In this document: positions 54,493 through 64,000 of the stretch, piece by piece
Position numbering within the stretch: position 1 is the first letter of the stretch
Layout: every line of letters begins with the position of its first letter
Source: Pyropia haitanensis
Taxonomy: Eukaryota > Rhodophyta > Bangiophyceae > Bangiales > Bangiaceae
Reading direction: 5' to 3'
NCBI GenBank assembly: GCA_008729055.1
Contig: SDUX01000002.1
Location: forward strand, 6,239,485-6,303,484
DNA: 64,000 bases
Program-made: the position numbers and the translations under genes
Notes under the pieces: model-generated
What the model was told of the DNA's origin: nothing
Database searches by the model: none
What the model saw: only the letters and a program-made list of their open reading frames with translations

Positions 54493-56497
54493 AGCGAGGC
54501 CAGCCCTTCGCCCCTCCCCCCCCCTCCCACGACGGGGCGAGTAGCGGTCGTGGACAGCACCGGCAAGCCTGCCCGCCGGCGAACAAACGACCGCGTCTGG
54601 TCAACACCACAGGCGGGGAGACACAAACGCCAAGGCTCAGCCAGCCGGGCAATCCCGCCACCCCGCCAGACGGTCAGTCAGCCAGCGCACAGCAAGCCAC
54701 AAGAGGGTGGCGGTGGGGGGGGCAGTACAACGGGAGCCAACCCACAGCAACAGAGACGCGGTGCAGACAACAAAAAAAAACGCGCACCGAGGCTGCTCGT
54801 GCAATGGGGAAAGGCGTGGCGAGCACCGCAAGGCGCAACTCCCCCGCGGTGTCGATCGACGGGCACCCCCCCCCCGTCCGATCGATGTGAACCGATCGAC
54901 GGCGGACGCAAGCCCGCACCGCGCACCCCACCCCGAAGGCAGAGCAACGCAGGCCGTAGCCTAGATAGGCCTCCGGTGGCCAGCACCACCCAAAAGCCAA
55001 CGGGGGGGAAGAGAAAGCAAGGGGGAGAAAAGGGGGAGGGGGGGGACGTCGCGGGCGCCCCGCCAGCGACCAGTCAAAACGACGGCGGCGGCGTCGGCGC
55101 GCAGACGCCGCAGGCAAAAGGGACTTCCAGGAGGGGGTGGAAGGGAGTGGCGGGGGAGCAAGGGGAAACGCCAGCGCCCACCGAACTGGGCGGCGGCCGC
55201 CGCCAGTGCCGCGCCGCGCAGCGTTGGGGCGGCGGCGGCGTGGCCACAACGGGGACCGCCGACACCGGCAGCAGACGCCCAGCAGCCGGGGCGTCCCGTC
55301 CACAGCCGCACAGGGTGGAGGGGGGGGGAGGGGGAAAGCCAGGTGAACGGCACGGCCAAGGGGGCAGGGGACACCGACAACGGCGCAGACGGCTGCGTGT
55401 CGCGCCGAGGGGGGCGGGGGGGGGGCGGCGGCGCGGGATGCACGTTGGCCAGCGGCGGTGACGGCCGGGCGCCGGGGGGGGACGGGCGGGCGGCGGTGCA
55501 GCCCTGTCCCCTGCGCCGCCGCCGCCCACTGCCAGCGTCCCTGTGGGGGGGGGGGGGGGGGGGGGGGGGGGCCCGACCCAATCCCGTCACGAGCCGCGGG
55601 CGCGGGGCGCGGCACGTCCCCCCCCCCACCACACCGCCCCCGACCACGCGACGCCGCCCGCGGCGGCCACACCATCCATTCCCCGCACCCCCCCCCCACG
55701 TGCCCACAAAGCCCCACCACCCCCCCGCCTCGGGGCCGGTTCAGCGGACATCTCGGGGCGGGGGGGGTGCGCCCGCGCCGTGACAGCGGGCGCGGTTGCC
55801 CCCGCTCGAGGGGGGGGGGGGCGGCGGCGGCCTGTCTCTGTCGCCGCGTGGCCGCGCCGCGCGTGGCCGGCGGCGGCGGCGCGGCGCAGCAGCCGTTGCG
55901 CACCCCCCCCCACCCGCACCTCCCCGGAAGCAGCGCCAGTCAGACGCGGAGGCTGGGGATGCCACCCCAAGCCAAGTTGCAAGGTGTCAAAGGGAGGCTA
56001 CTTTGGAGCACCGCGCCGAGTCGCTGGTAGGATGGACGGTAGCGCACGATCGTGTGGGGCTACTTTGACTCCGTTCAGCGGGGGCGACGCCTTATAGCCG
56101 CCTCGCGTCACCCAAGGGGGGGGCCTATCCCGAGGGAGGCCCCCCCAGGGCTGACGAGCGAGCCTCGACGGGCGTTTGCGAGGGGGACCACCCTTGGATC
56201 GGGTGCTGAGGGTGATGGCCGCCTCGAGGCGTGGCTCTCGAGGCCGGTCACTCGCCACGCACGCTGGGACGGCGCGTCGGCGGCGGGGCCGCCGCTGAGC
56301 GCGTCCCCACCACCTGCTCCCTCCTCGTGTGGACAGAAGCCCTGAAACACGCGACACGACCGCCCTCGGCAGCTCCACGACGGCAAAGATCTTTCCTGGT
56401 GATAGGGCTACCCCCCGCACCCCCGCCCTCCCCCCCGCCACCGCCCCTCCTTCGCACCCTCCCTCCCCCTCACCCCCCGCCCTCAACGGCGGCGGCT
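54493..56497. other. Gap: low-complexity, one strong hairpin
   Basis: Open frames on both strands have no domains. A G-tract of about 25 bases lies at 55546-55570. The hairpin at 56117-56146 lies near the 3' end of the Ala-rich gene. No gene is supported. Confidence 0.5.
56117..56146. other. 10-bp GC-rich hairpin
   Basis: GGGGGGGCCT at 56117-56126 pairs exactly with AGGCCCCCCC at 56137-56146, leaving a 10-base loop. It is about 350 bases downstream of the Ala-rich gene's stop codon. Function unknown. Confidence 0.6.
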
Positions 56498-59035
56498 TCA
56501 CCAGCCCGCCCCGGCGGCCAGCACCACCGCCCACGACGCGCCGGCGCTAGGCACCACCCCCAGACGCGCCGCCCCGCCGCCGCCGCCGCCGCCGCCCGTC
56601 GGCGCCGCCACGCCCGCCGCGGCGGCGGCGGCCGCCACCACCGCCGCCGCGTCGGCCGACGCGGCCGCCGCCGCGGCGGTCGCGGCGGCCAGCCGCACCG
56701 CCGCCGCCGCCGCCCGCCGCTCGCGCCCGCTGACGACGCTGCCGCCGCCGCACTCGCCGCCGTCGCGGGTGCCGCCGCCGCCGGCAGTGTCGCCGCGGAC
56801 GCGATCGTTGTTGACGTGGGCGGTGCCTGCCAGCGCCGCGGCGGTGGTGCATGCCGCCCACGCGGCTCGGCGGCGGGCGGGGGGCGTGGCCGACGCCCGC
56901 GCCACACCCCCGTCACCCCGCCCCTCCCCGCCATCCCCGGGCCGCGACCGCCACCACTTGGTCGACGGCCACCAGCCGCCGCGGTCTTCTGTCTCTCCCG
57001 CGTCATCGCCGCTGGGGGTGACCCCCGGCGAGCTGTCACTGCTCGACGTGGTCGGCGACGCCAACGGCACCGTCGACGCGGGCGACACGGTCGGCGACGG
57101 GGGCGCAACGCCCGCCGCCGCTGCTGCCGCCGCCGCCCTTTCCGGCGATGGCGGCGACGGCGGCGCCGTCGCGGCCGCGGCGGTGAGCGCGTCGGCAAAC
57201 GCGGCGGGCGTGGCGGGTGGCGGGCGTGCCGCGGCGGTAGCCGCCGCCGCCGCCTTCTCGGCCGCCGCCCACGCCGCGGCGGTCGGGCGTGCGCGCGGCC
57301 GCCGCGGCGGCCGTGGCGCCACCAACGGTGACGGCGGCGACGGCGGTGAGGTGGTCGCGGCGGACGGCGATGACCGCGGCGACGACCGCGGCGAGCCGAG
57401 GACGGAGAGCACCCCGTGTGCCGCCGCGACGGCGGCGCGGCGGACGGCGGCGGCGGCGGCGGTGACGGCCGCCGCGGTAGCGGCGACCGCGACGGCGGCG
57501 GCGGCGGCCATGGCGGCCGCCGCGACGGTCATGGGAGGGGTAGGAGCGAGCGGCGGGGGGCTGCGCGCCCATGCCGGCCACGGGGGGTGCTGCTGCTGCG
57601 GGGGGGCGCCGTGGGGGAGAGGGGCGGAAGGCAGCACCTGCCCGCACCACGGGAGAGGGGGGGTGCTCCGCGTCACCTCCGCCGGCGCCGTCGGGCCGCC
57701 CGCCGGCCGCGGCGCGCACTGGGGTGGGTGACAGCTCAGGGCCGCCGCGGCCGCGGTCCGCCACGCCGCCGCCGCGGCGGCAGCGTCGCCCCACCGGCAC
57801 ATGGTGGGGGGGAGGGGGTGTGCCTGCGCCGCCGGCGCGTGTGACCAGGGGCACTGCGTCGCGGCATGGCGCGCCGCCGCGGCCGCGGCCGCCGCCTCGG
57901 ACGCTGCTGCATCCGCGGCAGCTGCCTCGGCCACCGCTCGTTTGGCCGCCGCCATTTTGGCTGCCGCCGCCTCGGCCGCCGCCGCCGCGGCTGCGGCCAC
58001 CTCGGCCACCACCGCCGCCGCCGCCACCGCCGCCGCCGCGTCCGCAGGCCGGCTCACCCGCCCGAGGCGTGCGGCCACAACACTCATCGGCCGCGCACAC
58101 TGCGTCGCCGGCGTGTAGGTGGTGGCCGCTACCCCCACCCGCGCCAGCACCTCCCGCCGCCCACACTGTGTGGCTGGGAAGGCGGTGGCGCCGCCGCGCG
58201 CCGCGACGGCGCGCTCCCGCGCCGCGGCGGTCGCGTCCGCAATCGCCGCGGTGACCGCCGCGCGGTGGGCGAGGCGCGCCCACGCGGCGGCCGCGGCGGC
58301 CGCCGCCGCCGTTGGCGGCGGCGACGGCGGCGGCGCTCCTACTCCCGCTGCCGCACCAGGCAGACTTTGATGGTGGTGGTGGTGGTGGTGGTGGTGGTGG
58401 CGGCGGCGGCTGCGCCGACGGCGGGCCGCGTCGGCCGCCCGCCACGCCACGTCCGCGTCGACGGCGGCGAGGAGGATGGCGCGGCGGGTGCCGGCGGCGG
58501 TCGCGGCGGCGGCCGCGTCGGCGGCGGCGGCGGCCGCCCACTTGCGCGCGAGGCCGGCGGGTGGGCCAATGACGCCCGTGACGGGGCACGGCCGGTCCCG
58601 GAGGGGGGGGGGAAGCCACCGGCTGACCGCCGCCGCGATAATGGCCACAAGCAGGGGGCGCCGCCGGCGAGGGTCGCGTAGTGGCCATCGCGGAGCTCCA
58701 TTGCTGCCGCTGCCGCCGCCGCTGCCGCTGCTGGCGCCGCTGTGCCCCTCGCCGTTGCCGACGGCAAAGGCGTCGGCGGTGGTCGGTGCCGCGGCAGTGG
58801 TGACCGCCGCCGCCGCCGCGGCGGCGGCCGTGGCGGGCGACGGCGGTGGGAGCAGCAGCCGCAGCCGCGCCCGCGACCAGCGCCACGCCGCAGACGCCGC
58901 CGCGGACGCGTCGGCGGCGGCAGCCGTCGACGTTGTGGCGGTCGCGACGGCCGTCGTGGCGGCTGCGACGGTGGTGGCGGCGACCACCACCACCGCCGCC
59001 ACCACGATGGTGGCACGACGCGGGGATGGCGCCAT
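56498..59035 (-). CDS. Ala-rich protein with TQC motifs, unknown family
   Basis: Unknown family; one open frame of 845 residues if started at the ATG 59035 (MAPSPRRATIVVAAVVVVAA). The N-terminus is basic then strongly hydrophobic (residues 9-32), so a signal peptide or anchor is likely. The chain is Ala-rich with a His10 tract (from a TGG array at 58368-58400), several helical Ala/Glu/Lys stretches, and four recurring Cys motifs: FPATQCGRREV, TPATQCARPMS, HAATQCPWSH and HPPQCAPRP. A Ser/Pro-rich region (SPRSSPRSSPSAATTSPPSP) and a tract ETEDRGGWWPSTKWWRSRPG follow. The regular Cys motifs argue that this is a real protein, because they are not expected from GC-rich noise. Poly-G runs near 56570 and the end make the C-terminus uncertain. 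It could be a secreted or membrane structural protein. Confidence 0.5.
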   Translation of the reverse strand: MAPSPRRATIVVAAVVVVAATTVAAATTAVATATTSTAAAADASAAASAAWRWSRARLRLLLPPPSPATAAAAAAAAVTTAAAPTTADAFAVGNGEGHSGASSGSGGGSGSNGAPRWPLRDPRRRRPLLVAIIAAAVSRWLPPPLRDRPCPVTGVIGPPAGLARKWAAAAAADAAAAATAAGTRRAILLAAVDADVAWRAADAARRRRSRRRHHHHHHHHHHQSLPGAAAGVGAPPPSPPPTAAAAAAAAAWARLAHRAAVTAAIADATAAARERAVAARGGATAFPATQCGRREVLARVGVAATTYTPATQCARPMSVVAARLGRVSRPADAAAAVAAAAVVAEVAAAAAAAAEAAAAKMAAAKRAVAEAAAADAAASEAAAAAAAARHAATQCPWSHAPAAQAHPLPPTMCRWGDAAAAAAAWRTAAAAALSCHPPQCAPRPAGGPTAPAEVTRSTPPLPWCGQVLPSAPLPHGAPPQQQHPPWPAWARSPPPLAPTPPMTVAAAAMAAAAAVAVAATAAAVTAAAAAVRRAAVAAAHGVLSVLGSPRSSPRSSPSAATTSPPSPPSPLVAPRPPRRPRARPTAAAWAAAEKAAAAATAAARPPPATPAAFADALTAAAATAPPSPPSPERAAAAAAAAGVAPPSPTVSPASTVPLASPTTSSSDSSPGVTPSGDDAGETEDRGGWWPSTKWWRSRPGDGGEGRGDGGVARASATPPARRRAAWAACTTAAALAGTAHVNNDRVRGDTAGGGGTRDGGECGGGSVVSGRERRAAAAAVRLAAATAAAAAASADAAAVVAAAAAAAGVAAPTGGGGGGGGAARLGVVPSAGASWAVVLAAGAGW
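58366..58400. repeat. TGG array coding for His10
   Basis: A TGG/GGT triplet run, read on the minus strand as CAC/CAT codons, gives ten consecutive His in the Ala-rich protein. Confidence 0.8.
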
Positions 59036-60517
59036 GCCTCCCCTGTAGCGGTGGCGTGCTCGGAGCGGTGGCGGCGGGGGGAGGGCGCCGTGGCGAGTGC
59101 CGCCGCCGACGCTACGTCTGGGAGCGCCCACCCGGTGGGCGGGCCACGGCGCTGGCGGCGCCGCCGCGGGCCACCCGCCCCCCCCGCGTGAGCGAGCACC
59201 GGCGGCAGCGCCTGGCCGCCGCGGGCGTCCGTGGCGGCGGGGCAGCGCCGGTGGCGGCCGCGGGGCGGGCACGCGCGTCAGGGGCGTGGAACGTCGAGAG
59301 CGGCGTTGGCTGAGGGGGGGGAGATGGCGGCCGGCACTCCCCGCCCGCGTCGGCTGCTCCCCCTTCCCCCCCCCCGCCCCGCCTGCGGCGGGTGGGCCGC
59401 CCAACGCGCCCGGGCGTGCGCAGGGCGGGATGGGTGCGCGCACCGGCCGTCGGCGCGTGCAAGCGCGCGGGGCGGCAGTGGGAGGCGGCCGCCACGGGTC
59501 GCCGACTGGCGTCCACTTCACCAGCGGGGCAGCCCCACCAAGAGAAAAATAGCATCAACAGAGGAGGATAGCGGGGGAGGGGGGCGGCAAGCGAGCAGGG
59601 GGGGAAGGTCGCCGCTTCCCGCGGCCGCAGGCTTCCTCCTCCCCCCCCCCCCCCCCACTACGTGGATGGAATACGCGGGGGGGCGTCACTCCCCCCCCTC
59701 CCCCCATCGCACCTCGCGCGTACCGTCACGGCTGCCCACACAGACGGTCGCGGTGGCACCGGGCATGGCGCTCCCCCCCCGCAGCGCCCCCCCCCGCCGC
59801 CCCACACGCACCACCGGCGGCCGCCGCCGCGGCAACGGCCCCCACGTGGGCGCTCGCAGTGGCGCCACAGGGTGGCGGCGGCCGCCCCGCCGCCCCCGGC
59901 CCCCTTCCCTCCCCCCCCCCCAGCCGGCGCGTCGAGTCTCTCCCCCCCCCCTTTCACCTGCGGCGGGCGGCGCCGCCCGTCGCAGCCGTTGGGCGGCGTG
60001 CACTTTGGGGCGGCCGGCGTCGCCGCCGCGCGGCGGCGGTTGCGGTGAGTATCAAATTTGGGCGGGCGGGTGGGAGGGGGGGGGGGGGGGGCAGGCCCCC
60101 GCCGCTCGGGCGGGGCTGCCTGCCGCCGCTGCGGGTGTCCCGCGGGCGCCCCCGCGTCCCCTCCTCCAATCGACCGCGCCCACCGCGGCAGCGGTGGCGG
60201 TTCCCGTAGCATGACGGCGGGCGGCGGCGGTGGTGGCGGCGACGGCGGTAGTGGTGGGCGGCCGCCACCAACCGCGGTGGCCACCGCGGCAACATCCACC
60301 CCCCGCCATCATCAACAGAACCGGAATAATAGAACGCCTCGCGTCCCCCGCGCCCGAGTGCCGCCGCCCCCACCCTCCCCAATAACCGCCACGCCTCATC
60401 CCAACACCCTTCCCCCCCGCACGCGCGCCACCCCGCTGCGCCTCGCCCCCCACCGAGGCCACGCCCAAAAAGTCAATCCCCCGTCCGAGTCAAAACGCGT
60501 CGGCCGTCCGCCGCCGC
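59036..60517. other. Gap: intergenic, C-tracts, no gene
   Basis: Upstream region of the Ala-rich gene and 3' flank of the 974-residue gene, both minus strand. It has a short AT-rich patch near 59530-59575 and C/G-tracts at 59640-59657, 59777-59800 and 60073-60092. Frames here show no domain. Confidence 0.5.
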
Positions 60518-61947
60518 CTACAAGTCAATCCCCGCCTCGCCCAGCCGCCGCTCCCCCCGCCGCACCGCATCGTCCACCGCCGCCGCGTACGCCGCCGCCG
60601 CGGCGGCCGCGTGCGCGGCACGCGCCGCGACGCCCGCCACCCCCCCCGCCACCACCGCCGCGACGGCCGGCCGGGCGGCGGCCGCCGGCGCGCCGCCGCC
60701 GCCGCCGCTGAGGCCGCTCCCCCCATCCGCGGCGGCCACGCCCGCCGCCGCGGCCGACGCGGCGTCCCCCCCCTCCGCTTCGGCGGCGGCCGCCTCGGCC
60801 GCCGCGCGCTCGCCTACTGCCGCGAGCAGGCCGCCCGCCTCGCGGTGGAGGCTGCCTGCGAGCCCCCCAACCTCGGCCGCCGCCGTGGCGAGCGCCGCCG
60901 CCGCCGCGCGGACGGTCGTCGCCTGCTCGGGCGGCAGCCGCCCAGCGCCCGCGGCGGCCAGCGCCAGCGGCGCCGTCGCGTCGGCCGCGGCGGTGGCGGC
61001 CTCGGAGGCGGCGGCGACCGCCGCGAGCACCACCCGCCCGGCCTCGTCTTCCGCCGCCGCCGCGTCGCGGGCGGCGCCGTCGAGCGCCTCGACGCGCGAC
61101 GCGGCGCGCGACGCCACGTTAGCCGCCGTCGCCGCCGCCGCGACGAGCGCCGCGGCGGGCGCCGCGAGCGCCGCGAGCGTCGTGGAGAGGGGCGACGGCA
61201 GCGGCGGGATGGCGGCGGGGGGTGGCGGTGGCCCCGCCGACGTCGCCCCGCCCGCGGGCGGCGAGCTGCTGACGACCGCGACGGCGGCGGAGGCGGGCGC
61301 CACGGCGGGTGGCCGAAAGCGGCCGACGGCGCGGCGGCTGGCCGTCGTCCCTGCTGAGCGGCTGCTGCGGCTGCGGAAGCTGCCGCCCCGCTCCGACCCG
61401 GCCGCGGCGGTCGTCGCCGCCGCGGTGGCCGCCGCATGCCGAGGCACGCCCGCGCGGGACAGCACGATCCTTCCTGCGGCCGGTGGCGACGGCGGCGACC
61501 CGGCGGTGCCGCGGTGACCCGACACGGCCGCCGCCGCCGCCGAGCCCGCCGCCGGGTAGGGGGACTGGCCCATCGACGAGCGCCGCGTCGCGACCGTCGA
61601 CGCGGTCGCGGCCGACCAGGAGCTCCCGCCGCCGCCGCCCGCCACCGGCGCCGACGCGGCGGCGCCGCCCGCAGCCGCCACCACCCCGGCCGCCGCGTCG
61701 GCGCCGCGCGGCGGGCGCCGCGGCAGCGCCGGCAAGCTCCGCACCGACGCGTCGTCGACGCCATCAGCGGGCGCGTTCCAGCCGTCGAGCACCCCCGACG
61801 TGTCCTCCCCCTCCCAGCACACGCCCGCGTCCGCCCGCGCGCGGCGGAGGGCGGTCGCGTACCGCGCGTAAGCGCCGCCAGACCCGTCCGTGCTGCCGGC
61901 GGCGCCGCTCAGGACGCCCCCCGCACCGCCGTCGCCGCCGCCGCCGC

Positions 61948-61979
<32 letters not shown>

Positions 61980-62760
61980 CCACCCCCCCCCAGTCGGTCG
62001 CCCGCCGACGTGACGGTGCGGGCGGCGGCGACGGCCGCGGCGGCCGCCGACGACATGTTGCTCTCCCGGCGGGTGTAGAGGTAGCGCGAGCCAAGTGGCG
62101 TCGGCACGCCGCCCGCGATGGACAGGAGCGCCCGGGAGCTGCCGCCGCCGCCGGGGCCCAGCGGGCCCCAGCCGACCGCGGGCGGGGAGCTGAGGCTCGA
62201 CGCGAGTGGCAGCGTCGGAGCTCCCCCTCCCAGCAGCCCCCGAAGGCGGCCGCTGCCGCCCCAGTCATCGTCCCCGCCGCCGGCCGCCACCCCAAACGCC
62301 ACCGCCGACGAGCGCCGCGCCACGCGGGGAGCCCCGCTGGACGTGCCGCCGCCGCCGACGCCACCGCCGCCGCCATCCATCACGTACGCGCTGAGGCGTT
62401 CCGAGGTGCGCTGCAGGTGGGACAGGTGCACCGACGGGCTGCCCGGCCCGCCGCCACCGCCGCCACCGCCACCCCCCCCTCCACGGGCGGCCCGGCTGGC
62501 GGCCCCCCCCCAGCCCAGACTGCCGCCACTGCCTCGGTCCTCGGCGACTGTCGCGACCGCCGCGGCCGACTGCGTCGGCGGCGGCGGGTGGCCCGCCCGC
62601 GGCGGCGTCTGCGACGGCGGCGCAGCCACCCCCGATCGGACGTCCAGCTCGGCCAGCGCCAGCCGCACGTTGCGGACAAAGAGGTCCGCGGCGGTGGCGA
62701 GCGCGGCGGTCAGGTCCAGCGGCTCCCGTCCGTCGTCACTGCCCGTCGGGCTCCCGCCCG

Positions 62761-62792
<32 letters not shown>

Positions 62793-63442
62793 CCGCCGCC
62801 GTCGCCGTCCTTATACTGCCCCTCCCCCCCCTCCCCCGGCGTGTCCCCCCCCCGGCGCGTGTCCCCTTGGTCCGACCCCCCCCCCTGCCCACCGCAGAGG
62901 CGCCTCGCCGGGGTCTCCGCTTGCCGCCGTCGCCCCCCCCTCCCCCCCCCGCGTGCCATCCCCCCCCCCTCATCCACCCGCTGAGTGGCCAGGAACGCGT
63001 GCAGCGCGCCCACGTCCTCGGGCGTCATCGCGGCGAGCGCAAGCCGCGCGAGCAGCCGCTCCAGTTGCACCCGCGCCGTCGTCGCCGAGTGGGGGTCCCC
63101 AGCGCCGCCATCGGGCGGCGGCGGCGGGCGCCGCCGCCGCTGGCGGGTGCCCCCCATGGGAGGGGGAGGAAGGGGGTCCCCGGCCTGCGCCGTTGCCGAC
63201 GGCATCGCCTTGGCCGCGGCCGCCGCTGCCGCTCCCGTCGCCGCCGCCGCCGCCGCCGCCGCCGTCGACAAAGCCGCCGGCAATGCGGGCGCCGGCAACG
63301 ATACCGGCACTGTCGCCGCCACCGCCGGCGACGGCGTCACCGACGGCGTCGCCGCCGTAGTGGGTGCGGTGGGCGCGGCGATGGGGTCGGTCGCCGCGGC
63401 CGCCGATGCCGCGTCGGCGGCAGCGGTACGACGGGTATCCAT
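60518..63442 (-). CDS. Large Ala/Gly-rich protein, unknown family
   Basis: Unknown family; single open frame of 974 residues from MDTRRTAAADAASAAAATDP. An upstream in-frame extension to 63550 lacks ATG. Islands that look selected rather than noise are ARVQLERLLARLALAAMTPE followed by DVGALHAFLATQRVDE; the acidic tract YKDGDGGGGDGDDDDDDDAG; REPLDLTAALATAADLFVRN with VRLALAELDV; and SVHLSHLQRTSERLSAYVMD. Further on are LGSRYLYTRRESNMSSAAAA and YARYATALRRARADAGVCWE. The C-terminal 250 residues are an Ala-rich helix with Glu/Arg at regular spacing (ASRVEALDGAARDAAAAEDE), probably coiled coil, ending RRGERRLGEAGIDL. No enzyme motif, signal peptide or membrane segment is visible. A structural or scaffold role is a guess. 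Confidence 0.58.
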
Positions 63443-64000
63443 CCGGCGACGGGAACGTGGGGGCCGGCGGCAGGGGCGGCAGAGGGGGGGCGGGGGGGGG
63501 AGGGGAGGGGCGTGAGACTGCGCCGCGAGCCCCGCGACCGCCCCCGCCACGCCCGGCGGCGGCCAGCCTGGCCCCGCTCAATGGCCGGACGCGCGCGATG
63601 GCCGGCCGACGCGCGCGCGCCGCGTGGCGGGGGGTGCCCGTACCGGGCTGCGGGCGGGGGGGGGGTGCGGGGAGGGGACACCCGTCAGCGGCCTCGGGTG
63701 GAGGACGACGGGGAGTGGAGGGACGGGTGTCGAACGGAGGCCGGCTGGGGAAAGGGGGATGATTGCGTGGGCGGGCGGCGGCGGGAGCGGGGCGACGGGC
63801 GGCACGCACCCGAGGCCGGCGGCGCACCTAGCTTCCTAGGCTAGCGGGGACGGCCGCGGGGGAGGCCGTGGGGGAGGGCGCCGCCGGCGGCGATGGCGGC
63901 TGGTGGCCGCTGCGCCAAGGCGCCGGGTCCGCCGCGGCGGACGGGGGTGGCCGCGGCGCCAACGGGCAGCGCCGGCCGCCCGGCCGGGGGGTGCGCGGAG
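63443..64000. other. Gap: 5' flank at window edge
   Basis: Upstream region of the 974-residue gene. It is GC-rich with G-tracts at 63485-63505 and 63657-63665. No gene, TATA box or repeat was identified before the window ends. Confidence 0.5.

Noticed and set aside
52568..54544. Open frame of 658 codons antisense to the C2HC protein
   Set aside because: Pro/Ala-rich mirror of the GGC arrays. The minus strand has the zinc-knuckle and NLS-like segments.
1..64000. CRISPR array, prokaryotic operons, prophage or IS elements
   Set aside because: No spacer-repeat arrays, transposase or ribosome-binding patterns were seen. The tandem repeats present have no unique spacers, and the introns and gene families are eukaryotic.

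Overview
This is nuclear DNA of a eukaryote with an extremely GC-rich genome. Evidence: spliceosomal introns with GT donors and YAG acceptors, genes with wide separate spacing, organelle-type N-terminal extensions, and eukaryote-only families (CDC50, RBR-type E3, TRAPP-like longin, NPEPL1-type aminopeptidase). A single-domain sirohydrochlorin ferrochelatase (SirB/CbiX type) and an organelle-type TypA/BipA GTPase point to a photosynthetic organism with plastids. High GC, few short introns, many single-exon genes and Ala/Gly/Pro-rich proteins fit a bangiophyte red alga (Porphyra/Pyropia group) best. That assignment is inference; a GC-rich green alga or haptophyte is not excluded.

Layout. 1.7-4.4 kb (minus): a protein with a bZIP-like basic segment. 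6.5-8.7 kb (plus): NPEPL1-type M17 aminopeptidase, convergent with 9.1-12.0 kb (minus) TypA/BipA GTPase, whose upstream region carries a palindromic double G-box. 14.6-15.3 kb (minus): SirB-like ferrochelatase, divergent from 16.5-17.4 kb (plus), a secreted protein of unknown family with beta-helix-like rhythm and a clear TATA box. 18.2-19.2 kb (minus): a two-exon CAP-superfamily protein that must be assembled from two frames. 21.9-24.0 kb (minus): adenylate-kinase-like protein. 28.9-30.6 kb (minus): tyrosinase. 34.5-36.9 kb (minus): ankyrin protein with a nearly identical 99-bp repeat array. 40.7-41.9 kb (plus): TRAPPC1/longin-like protein. 42.6-42.9 kb (minus): possible small membrane protein. 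43.7-44.7 kb (plus): sepiapterin-reductase-like SDR. 46.2-47.4 kb (plus): CDC50/LEM3 flippase subunit. 48.7-50.5 kb (plus): RBR/IBR zinc-finger membrane protein. 52.5-54.5, 56.5-59.0 and 60.5-63.4 kb (all minus): three low-complexity proteins of unknown family (nuclear C2HC-type, Ala-rich with TQC motifs, Ala/Gly-rich).

The genes look like a normal mix of housekeeping and lineage-specific functions, not one pathway. Two products are probably organellar (TypA, SirB). Three are probably secretory or surface proteins (CAP protein, tyrosinase, beta-helix-like protein), and CDC50, the RBR protein and the TRAPP-like protein belong to membrane systems.

The most unusual general feature is the density of poly-G/poly-C tracts. 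In most introns that can be defined here, G-tracts sit just after the 5' splice site and C-tracts just before the 3' splice site. Such tracts also interrupt the reading frames of three genes, so true lengths there may be mis-called. Very long open frames on both strands are mostly a by-product of GC content and were not accepted as genes without supporting motifs.
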